A DNA stretch of 64,000 nt from DASUPK01 sp035265665 (GTDB taxonomy: Bacteria; Actinomycetota; Thermoleophilia; Solirubrobacterales; 70-9). Numbering within the stretch: position 1 is the first letter of the stretch; each line of letters opens with the position of its first letter. The stretch covers positions 16,390 to 80,389 of the forward strand of contig DATFOK010000102.1 in NCBI GenBank assembly GCA_035265665.1, read 5' to 3'. Shown piece by piece: positions 16,275 to 24,317 of this stretch. A program made the translations under genes and the position numbers. The notes beneath the pieces were generated by a model. It was not told the DNA's origin and did not search any database. It worked only from the letters and a program-made list of their open reading frames with translations.

Positions 16275-17447
16275 CTAGCCCGGGCTGCCGACGCCGCCTG
16301 TGTTGGCCGCCCCGGCGGTTGCCGGGCGAAGCGCATTGATCTGGGGCTGCAGGAAGAGCTGCCTCATTGCGTCGTCGGAGGCGAAGAAGAAGAAGGCGCC
16401 GGCTCCCTGCTTCATCGCCGGAGCCACGCAGGCGGCGGCCTGGGCGGCGGAGGTGCGGAGAAGCGCCATGCCGGAGCTGGGATCCGGGCTGTCGGTGAAG
16501 GAGATCTGGACTCCGAGATTGACCATGTTCGGGCGCCCCTTCTTCTTCAGCGGCTCACGGAACGTCTTCTTCACCTTCTTTTTCTTGCCCTTCACCCGCA
16601 CCTTCTTGGTGATGAACTTGAACGTGTACTGGAGGCGAAGCTGCTTCACCCGGGCGCCGAACCCGGGCGCCCCACCCTGCGCGCACACGTCCTGGGTCTG
16701 CACGCTCAGCGGGCCGAGCTTGCGAGAGGCGAGGCGCGTGTTCTTCTTGTTGAGGTCCTGCGCGATCTGACCGAAGTTCCAGAGTGCGTCGTCCTGAGGA
16801 ACGAGCCCGGTGCGCTTGGAGGCGCCGATCGGATTGACGGCGGTGGTGGATGCCATGGCGCGATCCCACGCCTTGATCCGGGGGAGGGCCACCTTGAACT
16901 TGCTGTTCCACGGCGGTCGTGCCGGGTCGGAGATGCGGCCGTTGTTCCAGTCCCCCTGCTCGAAGTCGGTCATCAGGGCGAAGACGTTCGGGTCATCCAT
17001 CCCGGTGAAGGCGTAGCCAGCCTGGGTCGGGTCGAAGCTCATCCCGTTCAGCGCGATGATCCGGTTGCACGGGAAGACGGCGCGCAGGTCCGCTGCATAT
17101 TCGGCGGCGACCGTCGCCGTCATCGGTGGCTGGGACCCGCTCCCGTTGCCCGCGAAGCGGGTGTTGAGCACGAAGATGTCCTGGGGCCGGATCCGTCCCC
17201 CCATTCCGCCCTCGGGCTTCGTGTAGGTGTCGACGTTCCCCTGCGTGTTGATCCGGATCATCATCGTGAAGCGCTGGGCCGCGGCGCCGCTCGGCGACAG
17301 CCCATACGGCTGCGAGCAGCTCACCTGCGCCTGCGCCGCCGACGGCGTCGCCGAGCGGCCCGCGACGAGAAGCAGGCCGAGCAGCGCCGCGGCGAGCCCC
17401 AGCGCGAGCGCGTGACGCGCATTCAGATGTACGGCGACTCCTGCCAT
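16275..17447 (-). CDS. Secreted hypothetical protein with Lys-rich tract
   Basis: About 390 residues from ATG 17447. A signal peptide (HALALGLAAALLGLLLVAG, cleavage near AQAQ) precedes a domain with VSCSQPYGLSPSGAAAQRFTM, then DIFVLNTRFAGNG and FPCNRIIALNGMSFDP. A basic tract at about residues 272-300 (KKVRVKGKKKKVKKTF) interrupts otherwise neutral sequence, like those in other secreted proteins of this window. Four cysteines suggest disulfides. I recognise no catalytic motif or named family. The Lys tract may bind acidic envelope polymers, but that is a guess. Confidence 0.65.
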   Translation of the reverse strand: MAGVAVHLNARHALALGLAAALLGLLLVAGRSATPSAAQAQVSCSQPYGLSPSGAAAQRFTMMIRINTQGNVDTYTKPEGGMGGRIRPQDIFVLNTRFAGNGSGSQPPMTATVAAEYAADLRAVFPCNRIIALNGMSFDPTQAGYAFTGMDDPNVFALMTDFEQGDWNNGRISDPARPPWNSKFKVALPRIKAWDRAMASTTAVNPIGASKRTGLVPQDDALWNFGQIAQDLNKKNTRLASRKLGPLSVQTQDVCAQGGAPGFGARVKQLRLQYTFKFITKKVRVKGKKKKVKKTFREPLKKKGRPNMVNLGVQISFTDSPDPSSGMALLRTSAAQAAACVAPAMKQGAGAFFFFASDDAMRQLFLQPQINALRPATAGAANTGGVGSPG

Positions 17448-17460
17448 TCGGACCAATACA

Positions 17461-17494
17461 AAACGGGTTGCGCCTGGTGGCGCACCCTCGCATC
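17461..17494. repeat. REP-like palindromic repeat, copy 1
   Basis: 34-nt element whose core is a hairpin (GGGTTGCGCC, loop TGGT, GGCGCACCC) ending CTCGCATC. It matches 57682-57715 at 30 of 34 positions. It lies between two minus-strand genes, just 5' of the secreted protein gene. Confidence 0.6.
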
Positions 17495-17526
17495 AAGCTA
17501 ACGGCGCCTCCTCTCCAACACGCGAG

Positions 17527-18753
17527 TCAGCTTGCAGTTGTGATGCGATCCTCGACGAGCGCGCCGAAGACTTCGATCGCCGCCGCCAGGTCCGGTTCGG
17601 CGGTGTCCTCCTCGGGCGCGTGGCTGATCCCGCCGATCGAGGGGGAGAAGACCATCGCGGTGGGCAGGTGCGGGGCCATCGAGGCGGCGTCGTGGAGGGC
17701 GCCGCTCGGCAGTTCATAGGCCCTTCCGGTCACCCGCTCGCAGGACTGGCCGGCCAGCGCCACGAGCTCGGGATCGAAGGCGATCGGCTCGATCCTCCAC
17801 ACGGGTCGCTCGGAGACCTCAGAGCCCCGCTCATCGGCGCACGCCGCGATCGCCCCGCGGGTGGACTCGAGCATGCGCGCCAGCGCCTCGGCGCTGCGAT
17901 TGCGCAGGTCGACGACCAGCCTGGCCTGCCCAGGCACGGCCGTCGGGATCCCCGGCTCGAACCTGACGTCGCCGACGGTGGCGACGCCCCGCTCCTCCAT
18001 GGCGATCCGCTCGATTCGCAGGGCCGCGGCCGCGGCGGCGAGGCCGGCGTCGTGGCGCGCATCCATCGGGGTGGTCCCGGCATGCGAGACGCGGCCGCTG
18101 ATCTCGAAGCGCAGCCGCTCCACCCCGACACAGCCGCTCACAGCGGCCGCCCTGATCCCCTCGGCCTCGAGGACCGGGCCCTGCTCGATGTGGAGCTCGA
18201 GGTAGGCGCCGAGCCGCTCGAGCCTCGAGCGGGAGTCGAGAACGCGTTCGAGCTCGACGCCGTTCTCGGCCAGCACACCCGGCGCGCGGCGGCCCTCGGC
18301 GTCGCGCGCCTCCGCGAGCTCCGCCGGGTCGAGCGTCCCGGCCGCCGCGGAGCTCCCGAAGAGGCTGCGGCCGAAGCGCGCACCTTCCTCATCCGCCCAG
18401 TCCACGAGCGCCAGGGTCCGTGGCGGCTGCCCCTCGGCCCCCGCCCAGGCCCGGAGCATCCCGACCGCCGCCATCACGCCGAGCGCGCCGTCGAGCCAGC
18501 CGCCGTTCGGCACCGAGTCCAGATGCGATCCGACCGCAAGGGCCGGCTCCCGCTCGCCCGCCAGATACGCCCAGGCGTTGCCCGCCTCGTCGATCTCGGG
18601 TTGCAGGCCCATCTCGTCGAGCAGCTCTCGCAGAAAGTCCCGAGCGGTGCGCCACCCGTCGCCCCAGCAGAGCCGCTGCGCTCCGCCCGGGTCGCTCGTC
18701 CGCCGGGCGAGCTCGCGGAGATCGGCGATCACGCGCTGCGCGTCGATCATCAT
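17527..18753 (-). CDS. M20-family N-carbamoyl-amino-acid/allantoate amidohydrolase
   Basis: 408 residues. Binuclear metal-site residues of the M20 AtzC/HyuC branch are visible: AVGSHLDSVPNGGWLDGALG at about 73-92 (His, Asp), DWADEEGARFG near 120 (Glu-Glu), LELHIEQGPVLE near 186 (His) and LHDAASMAPH near 358 (His). The dimerisation lid contains GRVSHAGTTPMDARHDAG. Family enzymes hydrolyse ureido (N-carbamoyl) groups of allantoate or N-carbamoyl amino acids, releasing CO2 and ammonia. Downstream in the same strand order after a decarboxylase and a guanidine-modifying enzyme, it is well placed to open an N-carbamoyl product such as N-carbamoylputrescine; that substrate is inference. Separated from the previous gene by an 88-nt repeat-bearing gap. 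Confidence 0.88.
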   Translation of the reverse strand: MMIDAQRVIADLRELARRTSDPGGAQRLCWGDGWRTARDFLRELLDEMGLQPEIDEAGNAWAYLAGEREPALAVGSHLDSVPNGGWLDGALGVMAAVGMLRAWAGAEGQPPRTLALVDWADEEGARFGRSLFGSSAAAGTLDPAELAEARDAEGRRAPGVLAENGVELERVLDSRSRLERLGAYLELHIEQGPVLEAEGIRAAAVSGCVGVERLRFEISGRVSHAGTTPMDARHDAGLAAAAAALRIERIAMEERGVATVGDVRFEPGIPTAVPGQARLVVDLRNRSAEALARMLESTRGAIAACADERGSEVSERPVWRIEPIAFDPELVALAGQSCERVTGRAYELPSGALHDAASMAPHLPTAMVFSPSIGGISHAPEEDTAEPDLAAAIEVFGALVEDRITTAS

Positions 18754-18776
18754 GAATCGGGTTGCTGCTCAGAACT

Positions 18777-18839
18777 AATCGGGTGCTGCTCCGCTTCGCG
18801 TCCGCTGCACCCTCTCATCTCGCTGCACCCTCTCATCTC
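18777..18839. repeat. Divergent REP-like element with 18-nt tandem repeat
   Basis: AATCGGGTGC at 18777 and GCTGCACCC frame a hairpin related to the 17461 and 57682 repeats. The tail is duplicated: the 18-nt unit GCTGCACCCTCTCATCTC occurs at 18804-18821 and again at 18822-18839. It fills the gap between two minus-strand genes. Confidence 0.5.
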
Positions 18840-18841
18840 GC

Positions 18842-19717
18842 TCACCCGACGCGCTCCCTCCGGAGCGCCTGTCCCAAGCAGTGGGCGCCGCCGCCTCCCA
18901 GGGTGAACATGGAGAGATCGAGCTCGATCACGGTGATCCCGCGAGCCCGCAGCGCGGTGTTGAGCTCCTGCGCCCCGGTGGCGGAGATCACGCGCTCCTC
19001 GCCTAGTGAGATTCCGTTCACGCCGAGCGTGAATGCCTGTTCGACACTCACCTCGATCAGGTCGAAGCCCTTGTCGCGAAGCCAGCCCACCGCGCCCGCC
19101 GGCAGAACCTCGGCGCAGACGGCGGCCAGCTTTTCGGCGAGGACCGCGACCAGTACGTCGAGGTGGACGTAGCGCTCTGGGAACGGCTGCACCCGCGCCT
19201 CCCAGCCGTCCTCCTCGAACCATCCGGCGAGCTGGCGCGCCGCGGCCTCCTGAGTGCGCGTCTCGCCGCTCCCGATCAGGACACTGCCGGGTTCGACGAT
19301 CATCACGTCTCCCCCCTCCAGCGAGCCGGCGGTGACCATCGCCCGGATCGGGATGCCCGTCTCCTGATGGAAGCGGATCGCCGCCGCGTACTCACCGCGC
19401 CGCCACCACTGGCTGAGCTGGGTGATGAAGGTCCCGTTCGGCCCCATCGCGCTGGAGTCGCGTGCGAAGACCTGGTAAGTCAGCGCCGGGTCCGGCTCGA
19501 GGAAGTGGCAGTGGACCCCCGCGTCCTCGTAGGCGGAGACCATCTCGGCGTGCTGGGAGGCGGCCAGTCCGCGGTCGTAAGTGTGACCGGCATCCAGCGT
19601 GGCGCGGCTGATCGCGCTGGTCGGCAGCCAGCGGAAGCTCTCGGGTCTGCCGAGCAGGACGTCGTGCAGCCTGCCGTACTCGGAATCGACCCCCCATTCC
19701 GGCGTGGCACCGTTCAT
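18842..19717 (-). CDS. Guanidino-group-modifying enzyme (arginine deiminase/DDAH/amidinotransferase family)
   Basis: 291 residues. The pentein-fold catalytic residues are in place: VFARDSSAMGP near 83, SLEGGDVMIV near 132 (E-G-G-D), PERYVHLDVLVAVL near 180 (His-x-Asp) and the terminal nucleophile LGGGGAHCLGQALRR near 272-286. Family members attack a guanidinium carbon with Cys, giving a ureido product and ammonia (deiminases) or transferring the amidino group. It overlaps the preceding decarboxylase gene by 4 nt (19714-19717), so the two are translationally coupled. An attractive reading is deimination of the decarboxylase product agmatine to N-carbamoylputrescine, although dedicated agmatine deiminases belong to a different pentein branch. 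Arginine or dimethylarginine remain alternatives. Confidence 0.82.
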   Translation of the reverse strand: MNGATPEWGVDSEYGRLHDVLLGRPESFRWLPTSAISRATLDAGHTYDRGLAASQHAEMVSAYEDAGVHCHFLEPDPALTYQVFARDSSAMGPNGTFITQLSQWWRRGEYAAAIRFHQETGIPIRAMVTAGSLEGGDVMIVEPGSVLIGSGETRTQEAAARQLAGWFEEDGWEARVQPFPERYVHLDVLVAVLAEKLAAVCAEVLPAGAVGWLRDKGFDLIEVSVEQAFTLGVNGISLGEERVISATGAQELNTALRARGITVIELDLSMFTLGGGGAHCLGQALRRERVG

Positions 19718-21207
19718 TCCGTCACCACCCGGATCGTCCTGAGCGTGCGGTCGCTCGCCCCGCGAACGAGACCGCCATGCGCAAGCGAGTCCGCAATGTA
19801 GGCGAGGGTCGGCGCCGTCAGCCGCTCGCCCGGGAGCACGTTCGGCACCCCGGGCGGATAGGCGGCCAGCGACTCCGCGGCGATCCTGCCCTCGGCCCGG
19901 TCGAACGGGACGACGTCCTGCGGTCCGAGGAAGGCATCGCGCGGGGACAGCTCGAGCGGCCCCCAGGGCGGCGGCTCGGCGAACGCGCGTCGCTTTTCCA
20001 GGTCAGCAGGGCCGACCTGCTCGACCGCGTGGCGGAGCCCTTCGACCAGCCGAGCCGCGGGCGCGGACTCGGTCTCGCCGAGCCCGAAGACGCCGACGAT
20101 CACGTTCTCGGAGAAGAGCTCGAGGATGATGTCGTCGCGCTCCCGCATCAGCTGCGCGATGCGGTGACCGGTGGCGCCGGTTCCCCTCACGTCCACCGAC
20201 AGCCTGAGGGGGTCCCAGGCGGCGACGCTGGTGCGACCGGCGAGCCGCTCGTCGAGGACGTCGAGACCCGGGATCTCACGGATCTCCTCACGCGTCCTCG
20301 CGAGGGCCGCGAGCGTCTTGCCGAGCAGCCGTTCGCCCTGGGTGACGGCGAACCGGCGCGCCGCGTCCAGCGACGCGGTCAAGAGGGCATTCGGGCTCGT
20401 GGACTCGACCAGCGTCACGGAGCGGTCGATGACGTCCTCGTCCATTCGGTCCCCGTTGCCGAGATGCAGGATGGCCGACTGGGTGAGGCTGCCAACGATC
20501 TTGTGCGTGCTCGACAGCACCAGGTCGGCGCCGCCTAGCAGCGCGCCGGAAGGCAGTCCGTCGTGGAAGTAGAGGTGCGAGCCCCACGCCTCATCAACCA
20601 CCAGCGGGATGTCGTGGGCATGTGCGACCTCGGCGAGTTCCTCGACGCGCGCGACCGCCCCGAAGTAGGTCGGCGAGACGAGCAACACCGCCTCCGCGTC
20701 CGGCTCCGCGTCGAGCGTGGCCTCGAGCGCCTCGGGCAGCACGCAGTGTGCGATGCCGAGCTCTGTGTCGATCTCGGGCGCGACGAAGGTCGGTCGCAGG
20801 CCGGAGAGAACGAGCCCGTCGATGATCGAGGAATGGACGTTGCGCTGCACGACGACGCGCCCGCGGTGGGGCGGCCCCGCGGTGAGCTGGCCGGTCGCGT
20901 GCGCGAGGGCCATACAGATCGCATGGTTTCCTCCTGAAGCCCCGTTGACCAGGAACCAGCTCCTTTGCGCGCCCCAGGCATCGGCCGCGAGGTGCTGGGC
21001 GCGCTGGAAGGGCGTCGGCTCGGGACCGACGTCGATCCCCTCGATGCTGGGCGGAACGTCGTTGAGGACGGCCGCCTGACCAAACGCTTCGATCAGACCG
21101 GGATCGGCGCCGGTGCCCTTGTGGCCCGGGATGTGGAACCGCCCCGGGTTGCGTGCGACATATGAGACGACGGCGTTGAGATAGGGCGCCTCGCTTTGAT
21201 CGGCCAT
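19714..21207 (-). CDS. Orn/Lys/Arg decarboxylase (SpeA-type, short class)
   Basis: 497 residues, the length of the Bacillus SpeA-like short class. The fold-type I PLP site is clear: GASGGNHAICMALA near 89, LLVSPTYFGAV near 176, DEAWGSHLYFHDG near 207 and the Schiff-base lysine in LSSTHKIVGSLTQSA near 234. The N-terminus RFHIPGHKGTG is the family signature, and the C-terminal domain ends with YPPGVPNVLPGERL, another hallmark. Product would be agmatine, cadaverine or putrescine. Coupling to a guanidine-modifying gene favours arginine as substrate. Upstream, in the same direction, lies an aldehyde dehydrogenase with a 25-nt gap, so an operon is likely. Confidence 0.93.
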   Translation of the reverse strand: MADQSEAPYLNAVVSYVARNPGRFHIPGHKGTGADPGLIEAFGQAAVLNDVPPSIEGIDVGPEPTPFQRAQHLAADAWGAQRSWFLVNGASGGNHAICMALAHATGQLTAGPPHRGRVVVQRNVHSSIIDGLVLSGLRPTFVAPEIDTELGIAHCVLPEALEATLDAEPDAEAVLLVSPTYFGAVARVEELAEVAHAHDIPLVVDEAWGSHLYFHDGLPSGALLGGADLVLSSTHKIVGSLTQSAILHLGNGDRMDEDVIDRSVTLVESTSPNALLTASLDAARRFAVTQGERLLGKTLAALARTREEIREIPGLDVLDERLAGRTSVAAWDPLRLSVDVRGTGATGHRIAQLMRERDDIILELFSENVIVGVFGLGETESAPAARLVEGLRHAVEQVGPADLEKRRAFAEPPPWGPLELSPRDAFLGPQDVVPFDRAEGRIAAESLAAYPPGVPNVLPGERLTAPTLAYIADSLAHGGLVRGASDRTLRTIRVVTE

Positions 21208-21232
21208 CCGTGCCGAGTCTATTTACGGTCTC

Positions 21233-22732
21233 CTATGCCCCGTGCGGTGGCTCCCCGCCGGAGTAGCGCGAGTACGGGTACCACCATTCCTTCGGGGCGA
21301 CCTCGCTCTCGATGTGGACGTGCTTGGTCTCCTGGAAGGCCTCCAGGCCCTCGCGGCCCAGCTCTCGCCCAAGCCCTGACTGCTTGAAGCCGCCGAAGGG
21401 CCCGGCGTCGTTGTCGGTGAGCGGGTCGTTGAACCAGACCGTGCCCGCCTTCAGCTCGCGCATGCAGCGCAGGATGGTCTTGAAGTCCTCCGTGTAGACG
21501 TTGGCGCCGAGGCCGTACGGGGTCGAGTTCGCGAGCTCGATCGCCTCGTCCAGGCTCCTCACCCTCACCAGTGGCGCCACGGGCCCGAAGGTCTCCTCGC
21601 GGAGCAGGTCGGTCTCCGCGGGCGCTCCGGTCACCACCGCCGGGGAGAAGAAGTGGCCGTGCTCCCGCCCGGCGCCGTCCCCGCCGACGACGAGCTCGGC
21701 GCCGGCGCCGACCGCCGCCTCGACCTGATCGGCGACCTTCTGGCGCTGATTCGCCGAGACCATCGGACCGATGTCGGTATCGCTCTCCATGGGGTCGCCG
21801 ATCACCAGGCCCTTGGTGTAGTCGACGAAGGCCGAGAGATAGTCGTCGTAGACGTCCTCCAACACATAGAAACGCTCGGCCGAGGTACAGACCTGTCCGG
21901 AATTGAGGAACGCCGCCCAGGCGCCGCCCTTGGCGGCGACGTCGATCCGCTCGGCGACATCGGCGCAGACGATGAACGGGTCCTTGCCGCCCATCTCGAG
22001 GTTGACGCGCGCCATACGCTCGACGCAGGCCTGCGCGACCTTCTTGCCGGTCGCGACGGAGCCGGTGAAGGCGACCCCGTCTACGCGCTGCTCGCTCGCG
22101 ATCGCGGCCCCGACCTCGGGCCCGCCCGCCACCAGGTTGACCACGCCCGCGGGCAGGTGGTCGAAGCAGGGCGCCAGCATGAGCGTGGAGAGCGGGGTGA
22201 GCTCGGAAGGCTTGCCGACCACCGCGTTGCCGGCCGCCAGCGCCGGCGCCAGCTTCCAGCCGAGCAGCAGCAGCGGGTAGTTCCACGGGACGATGCAGCC
22301 GATCACCCCCAGAGGCTCCTTGAGGACCAGTGAGAGCTGGCTCGATTCGATCGAGGGGATCACCCGGCCGGCGGAGTCGCGCCCGATCTCGGCGTAGTAG
22401 TCGAAGCAGGCCGCGGTCCAGCCCACCTCGTCGGAGTTCTCGACGAGCGGCTTGCCGCCCTCCAGGGTCATGACCTCGGCGAGTTCGTCGGTGCGAGAGC
22501 GCAGCCTCGTGGCAACCTCATGCAGCAGCTCTCCGCGTTCCACCGCCGGCGTCCGCCCCCATTCCCGGAAAGCTTCCTTCGCCGCCGCGAACGCCGCGTC
22601 GAGCTGAGCGTCGTCGGCCGCGCCGACGGAGGCGATCATCTCCTCCTTGTAGGGATTCTCGACTTCGAGAAGGGTGCCTTGACCGGCGACCTGCTCATCG
22701 CCGATGAGTAGTCGAGTCTCGAGAACGGCCAC
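21233..22732 (-). CDS. NAD(P)-dependent aldehyde dehydrogenase
   Basis: About 499 residues from GTG 22732 (ETRLLIGDEQV follows); TTG 22753 is an in-frame alternative and neither has a good ribosome-binding site. The ALDH signature is complete: catalytic Asn in IVPWNYPLLL near 150, GKPSELTPL near 175, FTGSVATGKKVAQA near 226, NLEMGGKDPF near 250 (catalytic Glu), catalytic Cys in FLNSGQVCTSAERF near 283, and EETFGPVAPL near 384. Upstream of the decarboxylase operon it could oxidise aminobutyraldehyde or a similar amino-aldehyde; this is context only. Heads the minus-strand set ending at 17527. Confidence 0.9.
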   Translation of the reverse strand: MAVLETRLLIGDEQVAGQGTLLEVENPYKEEMIASVGAADDAQLDAAFAAAKEAFREWGRTPAVERGELLHEVATRLRSRTDELAEVMTLEGGKPLVENSDEVGWTAACFDYYAEIGRDSAGRVIPSIESSQLSLVLKEPLGVIGCIVPWNYPLLLLGWKLAPALAAGNAVVGKPSELTPLSTLMLAPCFDHLPAGVVNLVAGGPEVGAAIASEQRVDGVAFTGSVATGKKVAQACVERMARVNLEMGGKDPFIVCADVAERIDVAAKGGAWAAFLNSGQVCTSAERFYVLEDVYDDYLSAFVDYTKGLVIGDPMESDTDIGPMVSANQRQKVADQVEAAVGAGAELVVGGDGAGREHGHFFSPAVVTGAPAETDLLREETFGPVAPLVRVRSLDEAIELANSTPYGLGANVYTEDFKTILRCMRELKAGTVWFNDPLTDNDAGPFGGFKQSGLGRELGREGLEAFQETKHVHIESEVAPKEWWYPYSRYSGGEPPHGA

Positions 22733-22803
22733 GCAGCGATCGTATTCGCGCAAGGCGGGGAAGGACGGCCAGGGGGAGAAGGAAACCGGCCGCCCTATCC
22801 GCC

Positions 22804-22901
22804 CGCCTGCGCCGAGGCTGAAGCTCGGCGGAGGCGAGGCATCATGATTATGTGGGCGGGCGCCGGAGTAGGGGGTCTCCGAACGCCCGCCCGCTGCCTC
22901 G
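22804..22901. other. Strongly structured intergenic element (unidentified)
   Basis: Two stable stem-loops in 100 nt. The first is centred on GCCGAG/CTCGGC (22811-22829). The second is three-tiered: CGAGGCA (22835-22841) with TGCCTCG (22895-22901); a perfect 9-bp GGGCGGGCG (22854-22862) with CGCCCGCCC (22884-22892); CGGAG (22864-22868) with CTCCG (22877-22881). On the minus strand the final loop carries five C. There is no T-run. It lies in the leader of the aldehyde dehydrogenase/decarboxylase set and 3' of the Rho_N gene, so leader RNA, sRNA and terminator are all possible. Confidence 0.4.
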
Positions 22902-22985
22902 ACTCAGGACCAATCGTACCCCTACGCAGTTGCGAATAAACGCTCGTACGAACGAACGCCCACAATCGACGGCTTTTTGGCGCTC

Positions 22986-23330
22986 TCAGCGGTTTTTTGC
23001 CGCCACCGCTCGTTGCAGCTGAGTCTTGTTCATGCTCGAGCGGCCCTCGATGTTCAGGCGCTTGGCCTGGTTGTAGAGCTGCTCCTTGGTCTGGCCCTTC
23101 GGCCGGTTCGTGCCCGACCGCTGACCACCACGCCGCTGTGGCGAGGCACCACGCGTCGAGCTTCGCGACCTTGTCCGTGACTCACCGGAGCGGGCCCGGT
23201 TCTTCTGGACCGTCCGGGCGGCCATCTCCTTCGCGCGCGACGGCGAGGCACCGCGGCTACGTGCGGAGCGCTTGACCTTCTCGTACTGCCTGGCACGCTT
23301 GGTCCCCTTCTTGACGCCGCGGGGTGGCAT
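22986..23330 (-). CDS. Small basic protein with C-terminal Rho_N-like domain
   Basis: 114 residues from ATG 23330, which has AAGGAGTGA upstream. The N-terminal 60 residues are highly basic (GVKKGTKRARQYEKVKRSARSR), followed by RAKEMAARTVQKNRARSGES, a segment shared with small actinobacterial proteins often labelled plasmid stabilisation protein. A Ser/Arg-rich linker leads to TKEQLYNQAKRLNIEGRSSM and KTQLQRAVAA, matching the Rho termination factor N-terminal helix bundle. Nucleic-acid binding is likely from the charge and domain. There is no toxin or antitoxin partner next to it, so plasmid maintenance is not supported here. It is divergent from the stress sigma factor, whose promoter lies in the shared gap. 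Confidence 0.78.
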   Translation of the reverse strand: MPPRGVKKGTKRARQYEKVKRSARSRGASPSRAKEMAARTVQKNRARSGESRTRSRSSTRGASPQRRGGQRSGTNRPKGQTKEQLYNQAKRLNIEGRSSMNKTQLQRAVAAKNR

Positions 23331-23397
23331 TGCAATCACTCCTTGTTCTGTGCGTTGTCACGCCTGCGCTACCCGCGCGTCAGCTTGCGAAACCGCG

Positions 23398-23424
23398 GTT
23401 TTCGTCCACTGCGATTCGGGGTAG
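23398..23424 (+). promoter_or_regulatory. Candidate SigF/SigB-type promoter for the sigma factor gene
   Basis: GTTT at 23398-23401 and GGGTAG at 23419-23424 are spaced by 17 nt. This matches the GTTT-N15-17-GGGTAT promoter pattern known for actinobacterial SigF/SigB factors. It lies about 75 nt upstream of the sigma gene's start. Confidence 0.5.
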
Positions 23425-23498
23425 CTACCGTAGGTGGGCGACCACACCTCGAGGTCCCCCAGGGGCGACACAGCCACGGGCGTCGAGGTGTCCGATCA

Positions 23499-24305
23499 GT
23501 GACGAAACTTGCCTTGGCGGACAGCCAGATGAACCAGACGCCCTCTCCCGGGCCCGGCGAGCAGCTTGCCGGCGAGCGGCGCCTGCTGGAGCGCTACGCG
23601 AAGGATCGCTCGGCCACCGTCCGCGAGGAGCTGGTGGAGCGGTTCATGCCGCTCGCCCGGCGCCTGGCCGCGCGCTACGCCGGCGGGGCCGAGCCCTTCG
23701 ACGACCTCGTCCAAGTGGCGAGCGTCGGATTGGTGAAGGCGATCGACCGCTTCGACCCCGCGCGGGGGACGGCCTTCTCCACCTTCGCGGTCCCGACCAT
23801 CCTCGGTGAGCTCAAGCGGCATTTCCGGGACCGGGGCTGGTCGGTGCACGTGCCCCGCGATGTGCAGGAACGCATCCTGAAGGTCGAGCGGGCGATGGCT
23901 GAGCTGCCGGCGAAGCTCGGGCACTCGCCGACCGTGCAGGAGATCGCGGCGCGACTCGAGGCCACCGACGAGCAGGTCCTGGAGGCGATGCACGCCGCCC
24001 AGGGCCATCACGCGGTGTCGCTCGACGCGACTTCGACGACCGGGGACGGGGACGAGCCGGGACCGCTGCGTGATCGAATCGGCGAGGAGGACCTGTCCTT
24101 CGACACCGTTGAGTACGGCGAGGCGATCGGCCCGGTCCTCGAGGAGATCTCCGAACGCGACCGCAAGGTCCTGCACCTGCGCTTCGTCGAGGACATGACC
24201 CAGAGCGAAATCGCCGAGCAGGTGGGTGTCTCGCAGATGCACGTCTCGCGCATCCTGCGCGCCACGATCGAGAAGCTCAGGCAGCGGATTCCGGAGGAGG
24301 AATAG
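23499..24305 (+). CDS. SigB/SigF/SigG-family stress RNA polymerase sigma factor
   Basis: 268 residues if begun at GTG 23499 (GAGGTG 8 nt upstream); ATG 23529 is a sound alternative. Regions run in the standard order: region 1.2/2 with LVERFMPLARRLAARYAGG and DLVQVASVGLVKAIDRFDPARGTAFSTFAVPTI (2.1-2.4), region 3 with LGHSPTVQEIAARL, and region 4 with ISERDRKVLHLRFVEDMTQSEIAEQVGVSQMHVSRIL. GELKRHFRDRGWSVHVPRDVQE is typical of the SigB/SigF group. The convergent neighbours encode an RsbW-type kinase and a STAS antagonist, the partners that release such sigma factors under stress. A SigF-type promoter in front suggests autoregulation. Confidence 0.94.
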   Translation: MTKLALADSQMNQTPSPGPGEQLAGERRLLERYAKDRSATVREELVERFMPLARRLAARYAGGAEPFDDLVQVASVGLVKAIDRFDPARGTAFSTFAVPTILGELKRHFRDRGWSVHVPRDVQERILKVERAMAELPAKLGHSPTVQEIAARLEATDEQVLEAMHAAQGHHAVSLDATSTTGDGDEPGPLRDRIGEEDLSFDTVEYGEAIGPVLEEISERDRKVLHLRFVEDMTQSEIAEQVGVSQMHVSRILRATIEKLRQRIPEEE

Positions 24306-24317
24306 GCTCGACGAGCG

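Noticed and set aside
22986..23330. Plasmid stabilisation system
   Set aside because: The name comes from database habit for such small basic proteins; there is no toxin or partition partner and the region looks chromosomal.
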